Shown here: piece by piece, positions 34,090 to 42,461 of the stretch
How positions within the stretch are numbered: position 1 is the first letter of the stretch
Layout: each line of letters starts with the position of its first letter
Assembly: GCF_013184805.1 (NCBI RefSeq)
Contig: NZ_JAATNG010000001.1
Coordinates: forward strand, 434,001-498,000
Direction of reading: 5' to 3'
Source: Pseudoruegeria sp. HB172150
Lineage (GTDB): Bacteria > Pseudomonadota > Alphaproteobacteria > Rhodobacterales > Rhodobacteraceae
Length of the DNA stretch: 64,000 bases
The notes under the pieces: model-generated
Told to the model about the DNA's origin: nothing
The model's database searches: none
What the model saw: only the letters and a program-made list of their open reading frames with translations
Position numbers and translations under genes: made by a program

Positions 34090-35334
34090 ATGGCGGATTT
34101 TCATCAGAACGGCAACATTGCCCAGTTTCACAACCTCCGCACCAGGCCGATCGAGGAGCTGGAATACGAGCTGGAGACCTTCGCGCAGACGCGGAAGATC
34201 ACGCTGATCCTGCCGTCGCTCTATTCCGAACTCGAGAATCCCGCGCTGACCCATATCGTCGAGGAACTGTCGAAGATACGGTACCTGCACCGGATCATCA
34301 TCGGGCTCGATGCGGCCGACGAGTCGCAGTACCGGATGGCGCGGTCGTTCTTCTCGGTGCTGCCGCAGAACCACGTGGTGCTGTGGAACGACTCGCCGCG
34401 GATGAAGTCTCTGGGCCGCACGCTGAAAACGCTGGGCCTAGCGCCGATGGAGCCGGGCAAGGGCAAGAACGTCTGGACCTGCATCGGTTACCTGATCGGC
34501 TGCGCGGACAGCGCGGTGATGGCGATCCACGATTGCGACATCGTCACCTATGACCGCGAGATGCTGGCGCGGCTGGTCTATCCGGTCGCGAACCCGAATT
34601 TCTCGCTGCAGCTGTCGAAGGGGTTCTATCCGCGGGTCGGCAACGGCAAGCTGAACGGGCGGGTATCGCGGCTGCTGGTGTCGCCGCTGCTGATCGCGCT
34701 GAAGAAGGTGATCGGCGATCACGATTACATCGATTACCTGCGGTCGTTCCGCTACCCACTGTCGGGGGAATTCGCGCTGCGGACGGCGATGCTGCCGGAC
34801 CTGCGCATTCCGTCGGACTGGGGGCTGGAGATCGGGGTGCTGTCGGAGGCGTGGCGCAACCTCGGGCGCAACGCGATATGCCAGGTGGAGATCGCGGACG
34901 TCTATGACCACAAGCACCAGACGGTCAGCGAGGATGACGCGAATGCCGGGCTGAACCGGATGTCGACGGATATCTGCAAGGCGATCTTCCGGAAGCTGGC
35001 GGCGGAAGGCACCGTGTTCACGCCGAACGTGTTCCGGTCGCTGAAGGCGACCTATTACCGGCGCGCGCTGGATCTCGTCGAGGTCTACGCGATGGATGCC
35101 AAGATGAACGGTCTGTCAATCGACCGCCACGCGGAGGAGCGGACCATCGAGCTGTTCGCGGAAAACATCATGCGGGCGGGCCAGATCTTTCTGGACACCC
35201 CGCACGAGACGCCGTTCATCCCGAACTGGAACCGGGTACATGCGGCGGACCCCTCGCTGATCCCGGACCTGAAGGCCGCGGCGGCGGCGGATGAGGAAGA
35301 GTACGAGCCGCTGCCGTTCCGGGCGGTGGGCTGA
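34090..35334 (+). CDS. Glucosyl-3-phosphoglycerate synthase-like glycosyltransferase (GT81)
   Basis: A 414-residue GT-A fold glycosyltransferase. The metal/nucleotide-binding motif is MAIHDCDIVTYD at about residue 145. LSKGFYPRVGNGKLNGRVSR followed by LLVSPLL matches the acceptor-side signature of GpgS. It would join NDP-glucose to 3-phosphoglycerate in the cytosol; the HAD gene just upstream removes the phosphate to give glucosylglycerate. Sugar specificity (glucose or mannose) is not visible from sequence. The product is a compatible solute used under salt stress and nitrogen limitation. Confidence 0.87.
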   Translation: MADFHQNGNIAQFHNLRTRPIEELEYELETFAQTRKITLILPSLYSELENPALTHIVEELSKIRYLHRIIIGLDAADESQYRMARSFFSVLPQNHVVLWNDSPRMKSLGRTLKTLGLAPMEPGKGKNVWTCIGYLIGCADSAVMAIHDCDIVTYDREMLARLVYPVANPNFSLQLSKGFYPRVGNGKLNGRVSRLLVSPLLIALKKVIGDHDYIDYLRSFRYPLSGEFALRTAMLPDLRIPSDWGLEIGVLSEAWRNLGRNAICQVEIADVYDHKHQTVSEDDANAGLNRMSTDICKAIFRKLAAEGTVFTPNVFRSLKATYYRRALDLVEVYAMDAKMNGLSIDRHAEERTIELFAENIMRAGQIFLDTPHETPFIPNWNRVHAADPSLIPDLKAAAAADEEEYEPLPFRAVG

Positions 35335-35431
35335 GCGCGGCTTAGGTGAGCGCCACCGCGCGCTGTTTTTTTTGAAATCGGGCGGGTGACGCGGTGGGCT
35401 GGCTGTGGCCTCCGCCGTGTGGTTGGCGCTC

Positions 35432-35454
35432 AGCTTCCGGCTCACCAACGCGGA
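35432..35454 (+). repeat. Short dispersed intergenic repeat, copy C
   Basis: AGCTTCCGGCTCACCAACGC followed by GGA lies between the convergent glycosyltransferase and phosphorylase genes. GTTGG just upstream pairs with CCAAC inside, giving an imperfect hairpin. Copy B resembles it for a further ~15 bases (GCGGAtgcgtGCTTCG). Confidence 0.65.
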
Positions 35455-35478
35455 TGCGTGCTTCGGCTGTTGAGGTTT

Positions 35479-37224
35479 TCAGAACCGGTTGGTGATCCAG
35501 CGGCACTGGTAGGGGCCGAGGGCGACGGTGTCGGTTTCCGGCGTGACGCGCTCGCCGGAGAGGAGATCGACCCAGGCCTCGTCGGCGATCAGGTTCAGAA
35601 GTTCCGACTTCACCTCGACCGTGTCCTTCGACACGTTGTGCAGCGCGAAGATCGACTGCGAGCGGTCGAGCGACTGGCGCCAGACGCCGAAGACGCGGTG
35701 ATCGAGCGGCAGAGTGAACTGCGTGGCGTTGGGGTGGAAGGCGGGCTGGCGCGACCGGATGCGCAGGCGTTCGGACAGCGCCGAGAGCACGCGGGACTGG
35801 TCGGAGCCGGGATCGGCGAGACGCGCGCGCAGCGTGGGGTAGTCCCAGCGGTGCCGGTTGATGGCGCGGTTCATTCCGCGCCGCTCCACGGCTTCCAGGT
35901 CGTTCGGCGTGGCCAGCATCGAGTGGATGTAGAAGGCGGGGATACCTTCCTGCGACATCGGGATCGTCTGGGAACAGACGAAGCGGGCGATCTGGTGCTC
36001 GTCCTCGCCGTCGAAGGTGCGGGCCATCGCCGAGAAAAAGGCGGTGTTGAGCTCGTAGACCGACTGGCCGCCATCGGGCAGAGCGCGCATCGAGACGAGG
36101 CCGCCGGAGCTTTGCACGGTCTGGATGATGCGGTCGATCTCTTCGGGCGGTATCAGGCCCTCGGCGGGGCGCATGCCGACACCATCGTGGGAGGCAGTGA
36201 AGTTCAGGTAGGCGCAGCCCAGCGGCGCGGGCGGCATCGCGCGCTGCCACGCGGAGAGAAGCCGCGCGGAGCCCGAGAGCATCGCGTGAAGGATCAGCGG
36301 CGGCAGCGGGAAGTTGTAGATCGAATGCGCTTCGTCGCACTGGCCGAAATAGGACAGGTTCTCGGCCTTGGGGACATTGGTTTCGGTCAGCAGGATCACC
36401 GGTTCGGCGCAGTAGTCGCTTAGCAGGCGCAGGAGCTTCACGATGGCATGGGTCTGCGGCAGGTGGATCGAAGAGGTGCCGGGCTCTTTCCAGACAAAGG
36501 CCACCGCGTCCAGCCGGACGATCCGCACGCCCTTGTCGATATGCAGGCGGATGATGCGCAGGATCTCGAGCAACACCTCTGGGTTGGCGAAGTTCAGGTC
36601 GATCTGGTCGTGGCTGAAGGTGCACCAGACATGGCGGATGCCCATCGCCGTCTCTACCTCCTGCAGGAGCGGGGTGGTGCGGGGACGGACCACGGCGGAG
36701 AGGTCGTCGGACGGATCGGCCTCGTAGAAGAACTTGTCGTATGGCTCCTGACCCTGCCGGTAGGCATTGAACCACGTGCCCTGCGAAGAGACGTGGTTCA
36801 GCACCAGGTCGGACATCAGGTGCGTGCCGGCGCTGATCCGCTCGATGTCCGGCCAGTCTCCGAGGGACGGGTTCACCTTGCGGTAGTCGGTGACGGCGAA
36901 GCCGTCATCCGAGGTGAAGGGAAAGAAGGGCAGGATGTGGACGCCGTTCATGACGCCGCGCATCGAGGTTTCGAGAAAATCCGACAACAGGTCGAGCGGT
37001 TTGTGGAAGCCGTCGATCAGCGAGTCGCCATAGGTGACCAGCACCGCGTCGCGTTGCGACCAGAGCGAATTGTCGGGCTTGCGCGGGCGCTTGCGGGGGC
37101 TCTGCCCCTCGGGCCAGAAGGCTTCGATGGCCTGCGCCGTCAGCGCCGGGATGTCGGCGTCGGGGTAGAGGAAGGACAGGAACTCGGAAACCCGGGCGTT
37201 GAGAGTGGTCGGCTTTTTCAGCAT
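35479..37224 (-). CDS. GH13_18 sugar phosphorylase (sucrose/glucosylglycerate phosphorylase type)
   Basis: A 581-residue retaining alpha-amylase-family enzyme. The nucleophile Asp is in GVRIVRLDAVAFVWKEPGT, the acid/base Glu in VILLTETNVP, and the stabilising Asp in YLNFTASHDGVG. FFPFTSDDGFAVTDYRKVNP and DLVLNHVSSQG are typical of subfamily 18, which splits alpha-glucosides with phosphate. Glucosylglycerate phosphorylase belongs here, and the neighbouring synthase and phosphatase genes favour that activity. The start MLKKPTTLNA follows AGGGA. It is the last gene of a minus-strand run from 39260, 152 bases after the fusion gene. Confidence 0.9.
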   Translation of the reverse strand: MLKKPTTLNARVSEFLSFLYPDADIPALTAQAIEAFWPEGQSPRKRPRKPDNSLWSQRDAVLVTYGDSLIDGFHKPLDLLSDFLETSMRGVMNGVHILPFFPFTSDDGFAVTDYRKVNPSLGDWPDIERISAGTHLMSDLVLNHVSSQGTWFNAYRQGQEPYDKFFYEADPSDDLSAVVRPRTTPLLQEVETAMGIRHVWCTFSHDQIDLNFANPEVLLEILRIIRLHIDKGVRIVRLDAVAFVWKEPGTSSIHLPQTHAIVKLLRLLSDYCAEPVILLTETNVPKAENLSYFGQCDEAHSIYNFPLPPLILHAMLSGSARLLSAWQRAMPPAPLGCAYLNFTASHDGVGMRPAEGLIPPEEIDRIIQTVQSSGGLVSMRALPDGGQSVYELNTAFFSAMARTFDGEDEHQIARFVCSQTIPMSQEGIPAFYIHSMLATPNDLEAVERRGMNRAINRHRWDYPTLRARLADPGSDQSRVLSALSERLRIRSRQPAFHPNATQFTLPLDHRVFGVWRQSLDRSQSIFALHNVSKDTVEVKSELLNLIADEAWVDLLSGERVTPETDTVALGPYQCRWITNRF

Positions 37225-37376
37225 GTCCCTGCGTATATCCCCGTGGGTATCTGCACTGGCGTTCCTCCCGGTTTTCCCCGTAGCCGTCAGAAATTCAAGG
37301 TTATCCACGGTCGATGTCGCGGATTTGTGCGTTTGAGGCCGGAATCGGCAGAAATCCGGGCATTGTTCCCGATAGA

Positions 37377-38453
37377 TCAGGGCTCTCCGCGCGACGGGAG
37401 CGAGTCGGCGATCATGTCGGCGGCGCTGGGAGAAAGCGCCAGCGGCACGTCGTGGAGCATTGCAAGACGGGTCAGCGCCTGCAGGTCGACATCGCCGCTA
37501 TGGGCGACCGTGGGGTCTGCGAAGAAGATCACCGCGTCGAGTTCGCCGGTGGCAATCAGCGCGCCGAGCTGCTGGTCGCCGCCGCGGGCGCCGCGCTGCA
37601 GGCGCTGGACGGTGAGATGCGGCGCCGTCTCGGTGACGATGCGGCCGGTGCCGCCGGTGCAGGTCAGCCGGTGGCCCTGCAATGAATTTGCATGGCGGGT
37701 GACCCAGGCGCGCAGGTGGGTCTTGCGGGTGTCGTGGGCGACCAGCGCGATTCGGCGCGGTGCGGTGGAATGGGCGCGGGCGCGGGAGGTGATGGCGAGG
37801 ATGGTGCGGACCTGCGCGGCAAAGCCGGTGGCCTCCGCCGGGAACACACCGCCGAGTGCCGCCGTGCCGACGGTGAAGCCCGCGGCCCCCGCCTGCGCGG
37901 TCGCCTCGATCCGCTCGGCGCTGTCGATGGAGCCGGCCATGATGACGGGCTTGGCGACCGCCTCGCAGACCTGGCGCATCAGGCCGGGGACATCGCCCTG
38001 GAAGCGGTAGGCGAGAAGGTCCAGCCCGTGGACATGTTCTAGGTCTGCGAGGCGTCGGGCGGAGGTGACGATATCCTCTGGCGGGCCTTCGAGCACGCTG
38101 GGATGGCCGGTGATCCTGCCGGGGAACGGGTAGTAGCGCAGCGGGTGATGGCGGGTGACCTCTGTCACCGCCCGCGGACGCGTGCCGCCGAGAAGGCAGT
38201 CGACATCAAGCTCCACCGCGGCACGGGCGGAGGCAAGCTCGCTTTCCTCGTCGAGGCTGACGACCTCGAGATATGAACGGCCGCCGGCGGCGCGGATGGT
38301 GTCGGCGAGGTTCTTCAGTTCCGGGACCGGCAGGCCGACATCCTTGAAGCCGATATGGCGCACGCCGCCTTCGAGCGCCTCGTTCAGCCGGGCGGGAGCG
38401 TCGGGGATGGTGCGATCGTCGGAAGTGAGCATCAGGATGAAGTCGAAGGCCAT
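37377..38453 (-). CDS. Fusion of a TIM-barrel domain with a methylglyoxal synthase-like domain
   Basis: A 358-residue two-domain protein. Residues 1-225 look like a phosphate-binding TIM barrel (strand/loop motifs GVRHIGFKDVGLP, DCLLGGTRP, VHGLDLLAYRF, PVIMAGSIDSAERI, GFTVGTAALGG); I do not recognise its exact family. Residues 233-358 match methylglyoxal synthase: ALVAHDTRK (H240, D241, K244), CTGGTG, RGARGGDQQLGALI with the catalytic Asp at 293, and FFADPTVAHSGDVD with D323. The histidine equivalent to MgsA His98 is shifted two residues. Three bases separate it from the kinase gene upstream. The substrate is unknown, perhaps DHAP or a sugar phosphate. Confidence 0.82.
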   Translation of the reverse strand: MAFDFILMLTSDDRTIPDAPARLNEALEGGVRHIGFKDVGLPVPELKNLADTIRAAGGRSYLEVVSLDEESELASARAAVELDVDCLLGGTRPRAVTEVTRHHPLRYYPFPGRITGHPSVLEGPPEDIVTSARRLADLEHVHGLDLLAYRFQGDVPGLMRQVCEAVAKPVIMAGSIDSAERIEATAQAGAAGFTVGTAALGGVFPAEATGFAAQVRTILAITSRARAHSTAPRRIALVAHDTRKTHLRAWVTRHANSLQGHRLTCTGGTGRIVTETAPHLTVQRLQRGARGGDQQLGALIATGELDAVIFFADPTVAHSGDVDLQALTRLAMLHDVPLALSPSAADMIADSLPSRGEP

Positions 38454-38456
38454 CGG

Positions 38457-39260
38457 TCAGGTCCTTTCGAGATCGGGGGCGATGGGGGCGGCGCGGGTCC
38501 AGATGGCGGCGGTTTCGGCGATGCGCAGGTGATCCGCCTGCAGGCTGTGATCGATCAGGGACTGCAGGTGGCCAAGGGCGGCGCCGCAGGACAGACCGGC
38601 GGCGGTCAGGGCGGAGAACACGTCGCCGACGCCATGCGGGACGCCCTGATGGTGGTCGGCGAGAAAGCGGCGGGTCGCCGTGCGCGTGACCTCGAGGATA
38701 CCGGTGCGACCGGGTTTCGCGGGGGGCGAGGTGACGCGGATCGCCTTGACCTCGGTGTCCTGCAGGAGGCGCGCGGCGGCGCGATCGGGGTCGTCCTCGC
38801 CGGTGAGCCAGCCGAGTTCAAAGAGATTCGGCGTCAGGATGTCGGCGCGGGGCACGACGAGGTCGCGGAGCGCGGCGGCGGCATCGGCGGCGATGTAGAG
38901 CCCCTTGGGCAGGTCGCCGAGGGTGGGGTCGACGGTGACAGCGGGCGGATGATCCGAGGCGCGCAGGCGATCGATGGTCTCGGCGGCGAAGGCGGCGTGG
39001 TCCGGGGTCGGCAAGTAGCCGGTCAGCACCGCCTCGTGATCCGCGAGCCAGCCGTTGGCATCGAGCGCGTCGCGCATGGCGGCAAGGCGGTCGACCGGAA
39101 CCGGGCTGCCCGCGACATGCGGCCAGGCGGGGTGGTTCGACAGGGTGGTTGTGGGAAGCTGGGTGACGGTATGGCCGAGCGCCTGCAGCGCGGGCGCGGC
39201 GGCGGAAAGGCCGACATGGCCGTAGGCGACCCAGCTGGAAATCATCAGGATGCGGGCCAA
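38457..39260 (-). CDS. Pyridoxal kinase-like protein (PfkB/ribokinase superfamily)
   Basis: A 267-residue kinase with the PdxK/PdxY layout: MARILMISSWVAYGHVGLSA at the N-terminus, VTVDPTLGDLPKGLYI in the middle, and LTPNLFELGWLTG with the conserved Asn-Glu. The anion-hole motif near the C-terminus reads HGVGDVFSAL, where PdxY has GTGD; the catalytic Asp is kept. It could phosphorylate pyridoxal or a small hydroxylated metabolite. Its stop lies 3 bases before the TIM/MGS fusion, so the two are co-expressed, which suggests a dedicated substrate rather than general vitamin B6 salvage. Confidence 0.82.
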   Translation of the reverse strand: MARILMISSWVAYGHVGLSAAAPALQALGHTVTQLPTTTLSNHPAWPHVAGSPVPVDRLAAMRDALDANGWLADHEAVLTGYLPTPDHAAFAAETIDRLRASDHPPAVTVDPTLGDLPKGLYIAADAAAALRDLVVPRADILTPNLFELGWLTGEDDPDRAAARLLQDTEVKAIRVTSPPAKPGRTGILEVTRTATRRFLADHHQGVPHGVGDVFSALTAAGLSCGAALGHLQSLIDHSLQADHLRIAETAAIWTRAAPIAPDLERT

Positions 39261-39432
39261 GGGGGGAGTCCTTGCAGCGGCGGTTCGGGTGCATGGTACG
39301 GGCAGAGTGCTGCGGGCGAAACGGCGAAATCCTCTCCGGGGTCAAATGCGCGCTGCCAGGTATGCTTAGTGTCTCATGTTGGGGGGGCGATGCATCGTCC
39401 GGCTGCCTGTGCAGGTGGTTGGTGGGAAGGGA

Positions 39433-39455
39433 AGCTTCCGGCCCACCTAAGCGGA
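39433..39455 (+). repeat. Short dispersed intergenic repeat, copy D
   Basis: AGCTTCCGGCCCACCTAAGC followed by GGA lies in the divergent gap between the kinase and araA-like genes. GGTGGG at 39421 pairs with CCCACC inside the copy to form a hairpin around GGGAAGCTTCCG. Confidence 0.6.
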
Positions 39456-39526
39456 TGGGCATCGGGGGCGTGGCCTTAACTCGGATGGATCGCTAAGCTG
39501 CGCCAAACGGCAGGGAGGAGCAGCCG

Positions 39527-40453
39527 GTGAGACAGATCGCTATCGTCGGCGTGGGCAAGATCGCGCGGGATCAGCATGTGCCGGCCATTGCAGGTTCGAA
39601 TGCGTTCGAATTGGCGGCGACGGCCAGCCGGCACGGAACTGTCGAGGGTGTCGAGGCCTTCCATTCGCTGGACGAGTTGCTGGAGGCGCGGCCCGATATT
39701 CCTTGCATCTCGCTTTGCACGCCGCCGCAGGTCCGCTACGGCGATGCGCGGCTGGCGCTGGAGGCGGGGCGGCACGTGATGCTGGAAAAGCCGCCCGGCG
39801 CGACGCTGAGCGAGATGCATGACCTTGTGGCTCTGGCCAATGCGCAGGGCGTGACGCTGTTCGCGACCTGGCACTCGCGCGAGGCGGCGGCGGTGGATGC
39901 GGCGCGCGACTGGCTGCGCGGCAAGACGATCCGCAGCGTCGAGATCGTCTGGAAAGAGGACGTGCGGCGCTGGCATCCGGGGCAGGAATGGATCTGGGAG
40001 CCGGGCGGGCTGGGCGTCTTCGATCCGGGGATCAACGCGCTGTCGGTGCTGACGGCGGTCTATCCCCGGGCGCTGCATCTGCAGGCAGCGGAGCTGGAGT
40101 TCCCGGCGAACCGGGGCACACCGATCGCGGCGTCGCTGTCGTTCCGCGATCCGGGCGGTGCGGAGGTATCCGCCGTGTTCGACTGGCGGCAGGAGGGGCC
40201 CCAGACCTGGGACGTGCGGATCGAAACAGACGAGGGACCCGCTGTGTTGATGGATGGTGGCGCGAAGCTGGTGCTGGGCGAAGCCGGCGACGATGGGCCG
40301 GCGGCGCTGGACGAGGAATATCCACGGCTCTACGCGCGGTTCGCGGAGCTGCTGGACAAGGGCGAAAGCGATGTCGACCTGTCGCCGATGCGGCATGTGG
40401 CCGATGCGTTCACTCTGGGGCGCCGGGTGGAGACGGCGCCGTTCGACTGGTGA
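39527..40453 (+). CDS. L-arabinose/D-galactose 1-dehydrogenase (Gfo/Idh/MocA family)
   Basis: A 308-residue NAD(P)-dependent sugar dehydrogenase. The N-terminus QIAIVGVGKIARDQHVPAIA, HVMLEKPPGATLSEMHDL, FATWHSREAAAV and especially KEDVRRWHPGQEWIWEPGGL followed by GVFDPGINALS match the Azospirillum L-arabinose 1-dehydrogenase line closely. It oxidises the sugar at C1 to the lactone, the first step of the non-phosphorylating pathway. Twelve bases separate it from the dehydratase gene. The lactonase, arabonate dehydratase and semialdehyde dehydrogenase are not in this window. Confidence 0.88.
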   Translation: MRQIAIVGVGKIARDQHVPAIAGSNAFELAATASRHGTVEGVEAFHSLDELLEARPDIPCISLCTPPQVRYGDARLALEAGRHVMLEKPPGATLSEMHDLVALANAQGVTLFATWHSREAAAVDAARDWLRGKTIRSVEIVWKEDVRRWHPGQEWIWEPGGLGVFDPGINALSVLTAVYPRALHLQAAELEFPANRGTPIAASLSFRDPGGAEVSAVFDWRQEGPQTWDVRIETDEGPAVLMDGGAKLVLGEAGDDGPAALDEEYPRLYARFAELLDKGESDVDLSPMRHVADAFTLGRRVETAPFDW

Positions 40454-40465
40454 GGGAGGGTTGAA

Positions 40466-41380
40466 ATGACGGAACCTTTGAAAGGGATCCTGCCGGTGGC
40501 GCCGACACCGTTTCACGCGGACGGGCGCGTCGACGAGGAGGGGATGCGGCGGGTGCTCGATTGCCTGATCGATCAAGGAGTCGATGCGATCTGCATCCTC
40601 GCGAATTACTCGGAACAGTTCGTGCTGTCCGACGAGGAGCGCGCGCTGCTGATGCGGATCAGCCTGGAGCATGTGGCGGGGCGGGTGCCGGTGATCGTGA
40701 CGATCAGCCATTACTACACTGGCATCGTCGTGGAGCGCGCGAAGGCGGCGAAGGCGATGGGCGCGGCGATGGTGATGATGATGCCGCCCTATCATGGCGC
40801 CGGGCTGAAGGCCGACGAGCAGGGGATCTATGACCAGTTCGCAGCGGTGGACGCGGTGGGCATCCCGGTGATGGTGCAGGATGCGCCGCTGTCGGGGGTC
40901 AACCTGCCGGTGCCTCTGCTGGCGCGGATGGCGCGCGAGCTGGAGCAGGTGAGCTATTTCAAGATCGAATGCCCCTTTGCCGCCGACAAGCTGGCGGCGC
41001 TGATCGAGGCGGCAGGGGACCATGTGCTGGGCCCGTGGGACGGCGAAGAGGCGGTGACCCTGCTGGCTGACCTCGATGCAGGCTGCACGGCGACGATGAC
41101 ATCGGGGCTGTTTCCGGAGCATATCCGGCCCATCGTGATGCACTACCTTGGCGGGGACAGGGACGCGGCCTACGCACAGTGGCAGAAATGCCTGCCGCTG
41201 ATCAATCACGAGAACCGGCAATGTGGGCTGCGCGCCTGCAAGACGGTCTATGCCGAAGGAGGCGTGATCGGCTCGGACCACGTGCGGCATCCGCAGAAAC
41301 AGATGTCTGAGCGGACGAAGACGCGGCTTCTGGACCTGGCGCGGGAGCTGGACCTGACGGCCCTGCGCTGGGGCAAGTGA
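40466..41380 (+). CDS. L-2-keto-3-deoxyarabonate dehydratase-like (DapA/NAL superfamily)
   Basis: A 304-residue Schiff-base TIM-barrel enzyme. ICILANYSEQFVLSDEERAL, VPVIVTISHYYTGIVVERA, MMPPYHGAGL and VSYFKIECPFAADKL (with the Schiff-base Lys in YFKIE) follow the Azospirillum L-KDA dehydratase pattern, as does LPLINHENRQCGL near the end. It would convert 2-keto-3-deoxypentonate to 2-oxoglutarate semialdehyde. It is co-transcribed with the 1-dehydrogenase. Its stop is one base from the stop of the convergent binding-protein gene. Confidence 0.88.
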   Translation: MTEPLKGILPVAPTPFHADGRVDEEGMRRVLDCLIDQGVDAICILANYSEQFVLSDEERALLMRISLEHVAGRVPVIVTISHYYTGIVVERAKAAKAMGAAMVMMMPPYHGAGLKADEQGIYDQFAAVDAVGIPVMVQDAPLSGVNLPVPLLARMARELEQVSYFKIECPFAADKLAALIEAAGDHVLGPWDGEEAVTLLADLDAGCTATMTSGLFPEHIRPIVMHYLGGDRDAAYAQWQKCLPLINHENRQCGLRACKTVYAEGGVIGSDHVRHPQKQMSERTKTRLLDLARELDLTALRWGK

Positions 41381-41381
41381 G

Positions 41382-42089
41382 TCAGGCGGCGATAAGGTCG
41401 ATCTCTGCATCCGAGAAACCGTAGCGAGCGGCCATGCGGCGGTGCGCAGTGCTGCCGAGCCAGCCGCGCAGGATAGCGTCGATGCGGTCGCGCAGGGCGG
41501 TTTCTTGCAGGGAAACGGCAAAGGCGCCGAAGGCCGGGGGTTTCTCAAAATGCGGAACCTCGACGGTTTCGAGGTTCCAGCATCGGTTTTGCGCGATGAA
41601 CCCCGCATGGGCGCGGGCGACGCTGGCGTAGGCGTCGGCAGTGCCGTCGCGGACGGCGGTGGCTGCTTCGGTATAGGTTTCGAAGATCTTCAGGCGATGC
41701 TCGGGCAGACCGAATTCGACAGCGGAGCGGTGCTGGAACTGGTCGCGGATCACGGCAAGTGTTGCGGTGCCGTGCTGCGCCACCGAGCGGTAGCCGGTCA
41801 GGGCGAGGGGATTGCCGCGCCGGACGAGAAACCCGTCGGGCAGAGCCCAGATCGGGCGGGTGAACAGGGCAGTCAGGCGGCGTTCCTCGGTTGCGAAAAG
41901 GCCGGTGGTCATGTGCCAGTCGCCGGTCGCGAGGCCGGGCAGGAGTTGGGCGAATTCGGTTTCGACCGGTTCGAAACTTTCGCCGAGCGCGCCGAAGACA
42001 TGGCGGGCGATTTCGACGTCATGGCCGGTTACCGCATCGTCGGCATCGCGGAAGTTGAAGGGCGGTTCGATCAGGTAGGCGAATTTCAT
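41382..42089 (-). CDS. Signal-less substrate-binding-protein-fold protein (SBP_bac_3)
   Basis: A 235-residue protein with the two-lobed ABC binding-protein fold: MKFAYLIEPPFNFRDADDAV, GHDVEIARHVFGALG, LLPGLATGDWHMTTGLFATE and RDGTADAYASVARAHA. There is no signal peptide or lipobox: the fold begins at residue 2, and the start is fixed by the ATGA overlap with the MerR stop. It should therefore stay in the cytosol, as a ligand sensor or an enzyme derived from this fold (cyclohexadienyl dehydratase is such a case). No permease or ATPase gene is nearby. Confidence 0.82.
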   Translation of the reverse strand: MKFAYLIEPPFNFRDADDAVTGHDVEIARHVFGALGESFEPVETEFAQLLPGLATGDWHMTTGLFATEERRLTALFTRPIWALPDGFLVRRGNPLALTGYRSVAQHGTATLAVIRDQFQHRSAVEFGLPEHRLKIFETYTEAATAVRDGTADAYASVARAHAGFIAQNRCWNLETVEVPHFEKPPAFGAFAVSLQETALRDRIDAILRGWLGSTAHRRMAARYGFSDAEIDLIAA

Positions 42090-42436
42090 GGCGCCTCCCC
42101 GTAGCTGGCGATCTTGATGGCCAGCACCTCCTCGCACCGGTCCAGCAGTGCGCGGCGGCGCCCGAGTTCGGCGGAGTGGTCGCGCAGGATCTGCCGCCGC
42201 TCGGCGACACCTGCGTCACCGGCCTTGGCCAGCGCCGTGAAGCGCTTCATCTGCTTCAGCGGCATGCCGGTTTCACGGAGCCAGTAGAGCAGCGTCAGCC
42301 AGTCGATGTCCTTTGCGCTGATATCGCGGTGGCCGTCGGGTCCGCGCGGAATGTCCGGCAGCATGCCGGATTTCTCGTAGAAGCGGATAGTGTCGGCGCT
42401 GAGGCCGCAGGCTTTGGCGGCTTTGGAGATCTTCAT
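42086..42436 (-). CDS. MerR-family transcriptional regulator
   Basis: A 116-residue MerR protein. MKISKAAKACGLSADTIRFY is the helix-turn-helix and EKSGMLPDIPRGPDGHRDIS the wing, followed by a dimerisation helix (LRETGMPLKQMKRFTALAKA). No metal-binding cysteines follow, so it is a YcgE/SoxR-like or ligand-type MerR and not a mercury/copper one. The effector part is minimal. The coupled binding protein (ATGA overlap) could supply ligand recognition. It is autoregulated, judging from the promoter just upstream. Confidence 0.9.
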   Translation of the reverse strand: MKISKAAKACGLSADTIRFYEKSGMLPDIPRGPDGHRDISAKDIDWLTLLYWLRETGMPLKQMKRFTALAKAGDAGVAERRQILRDHSAELGRRRALLDRCEEVLAIKIASYGEAP

Positions 42437-42461
42437 GATGTGGCTCCGTTGCTTTCCACTG

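Noticed and set aside
39261-39320. tRNA-like GGTTCGGGTGC stretch
   Set aside because: It resembles a T-loop, but no acceptor or anticodon stem can be formed around it. I found no tRNA in the window.
39476-41608. 710-residue minus-strand frame opposite the arabinose-type dehydrogenase and dehydratase
   Set aside because: It is His/Arg/Pro-rich shadow sequence of two conserved genes and has no family match.
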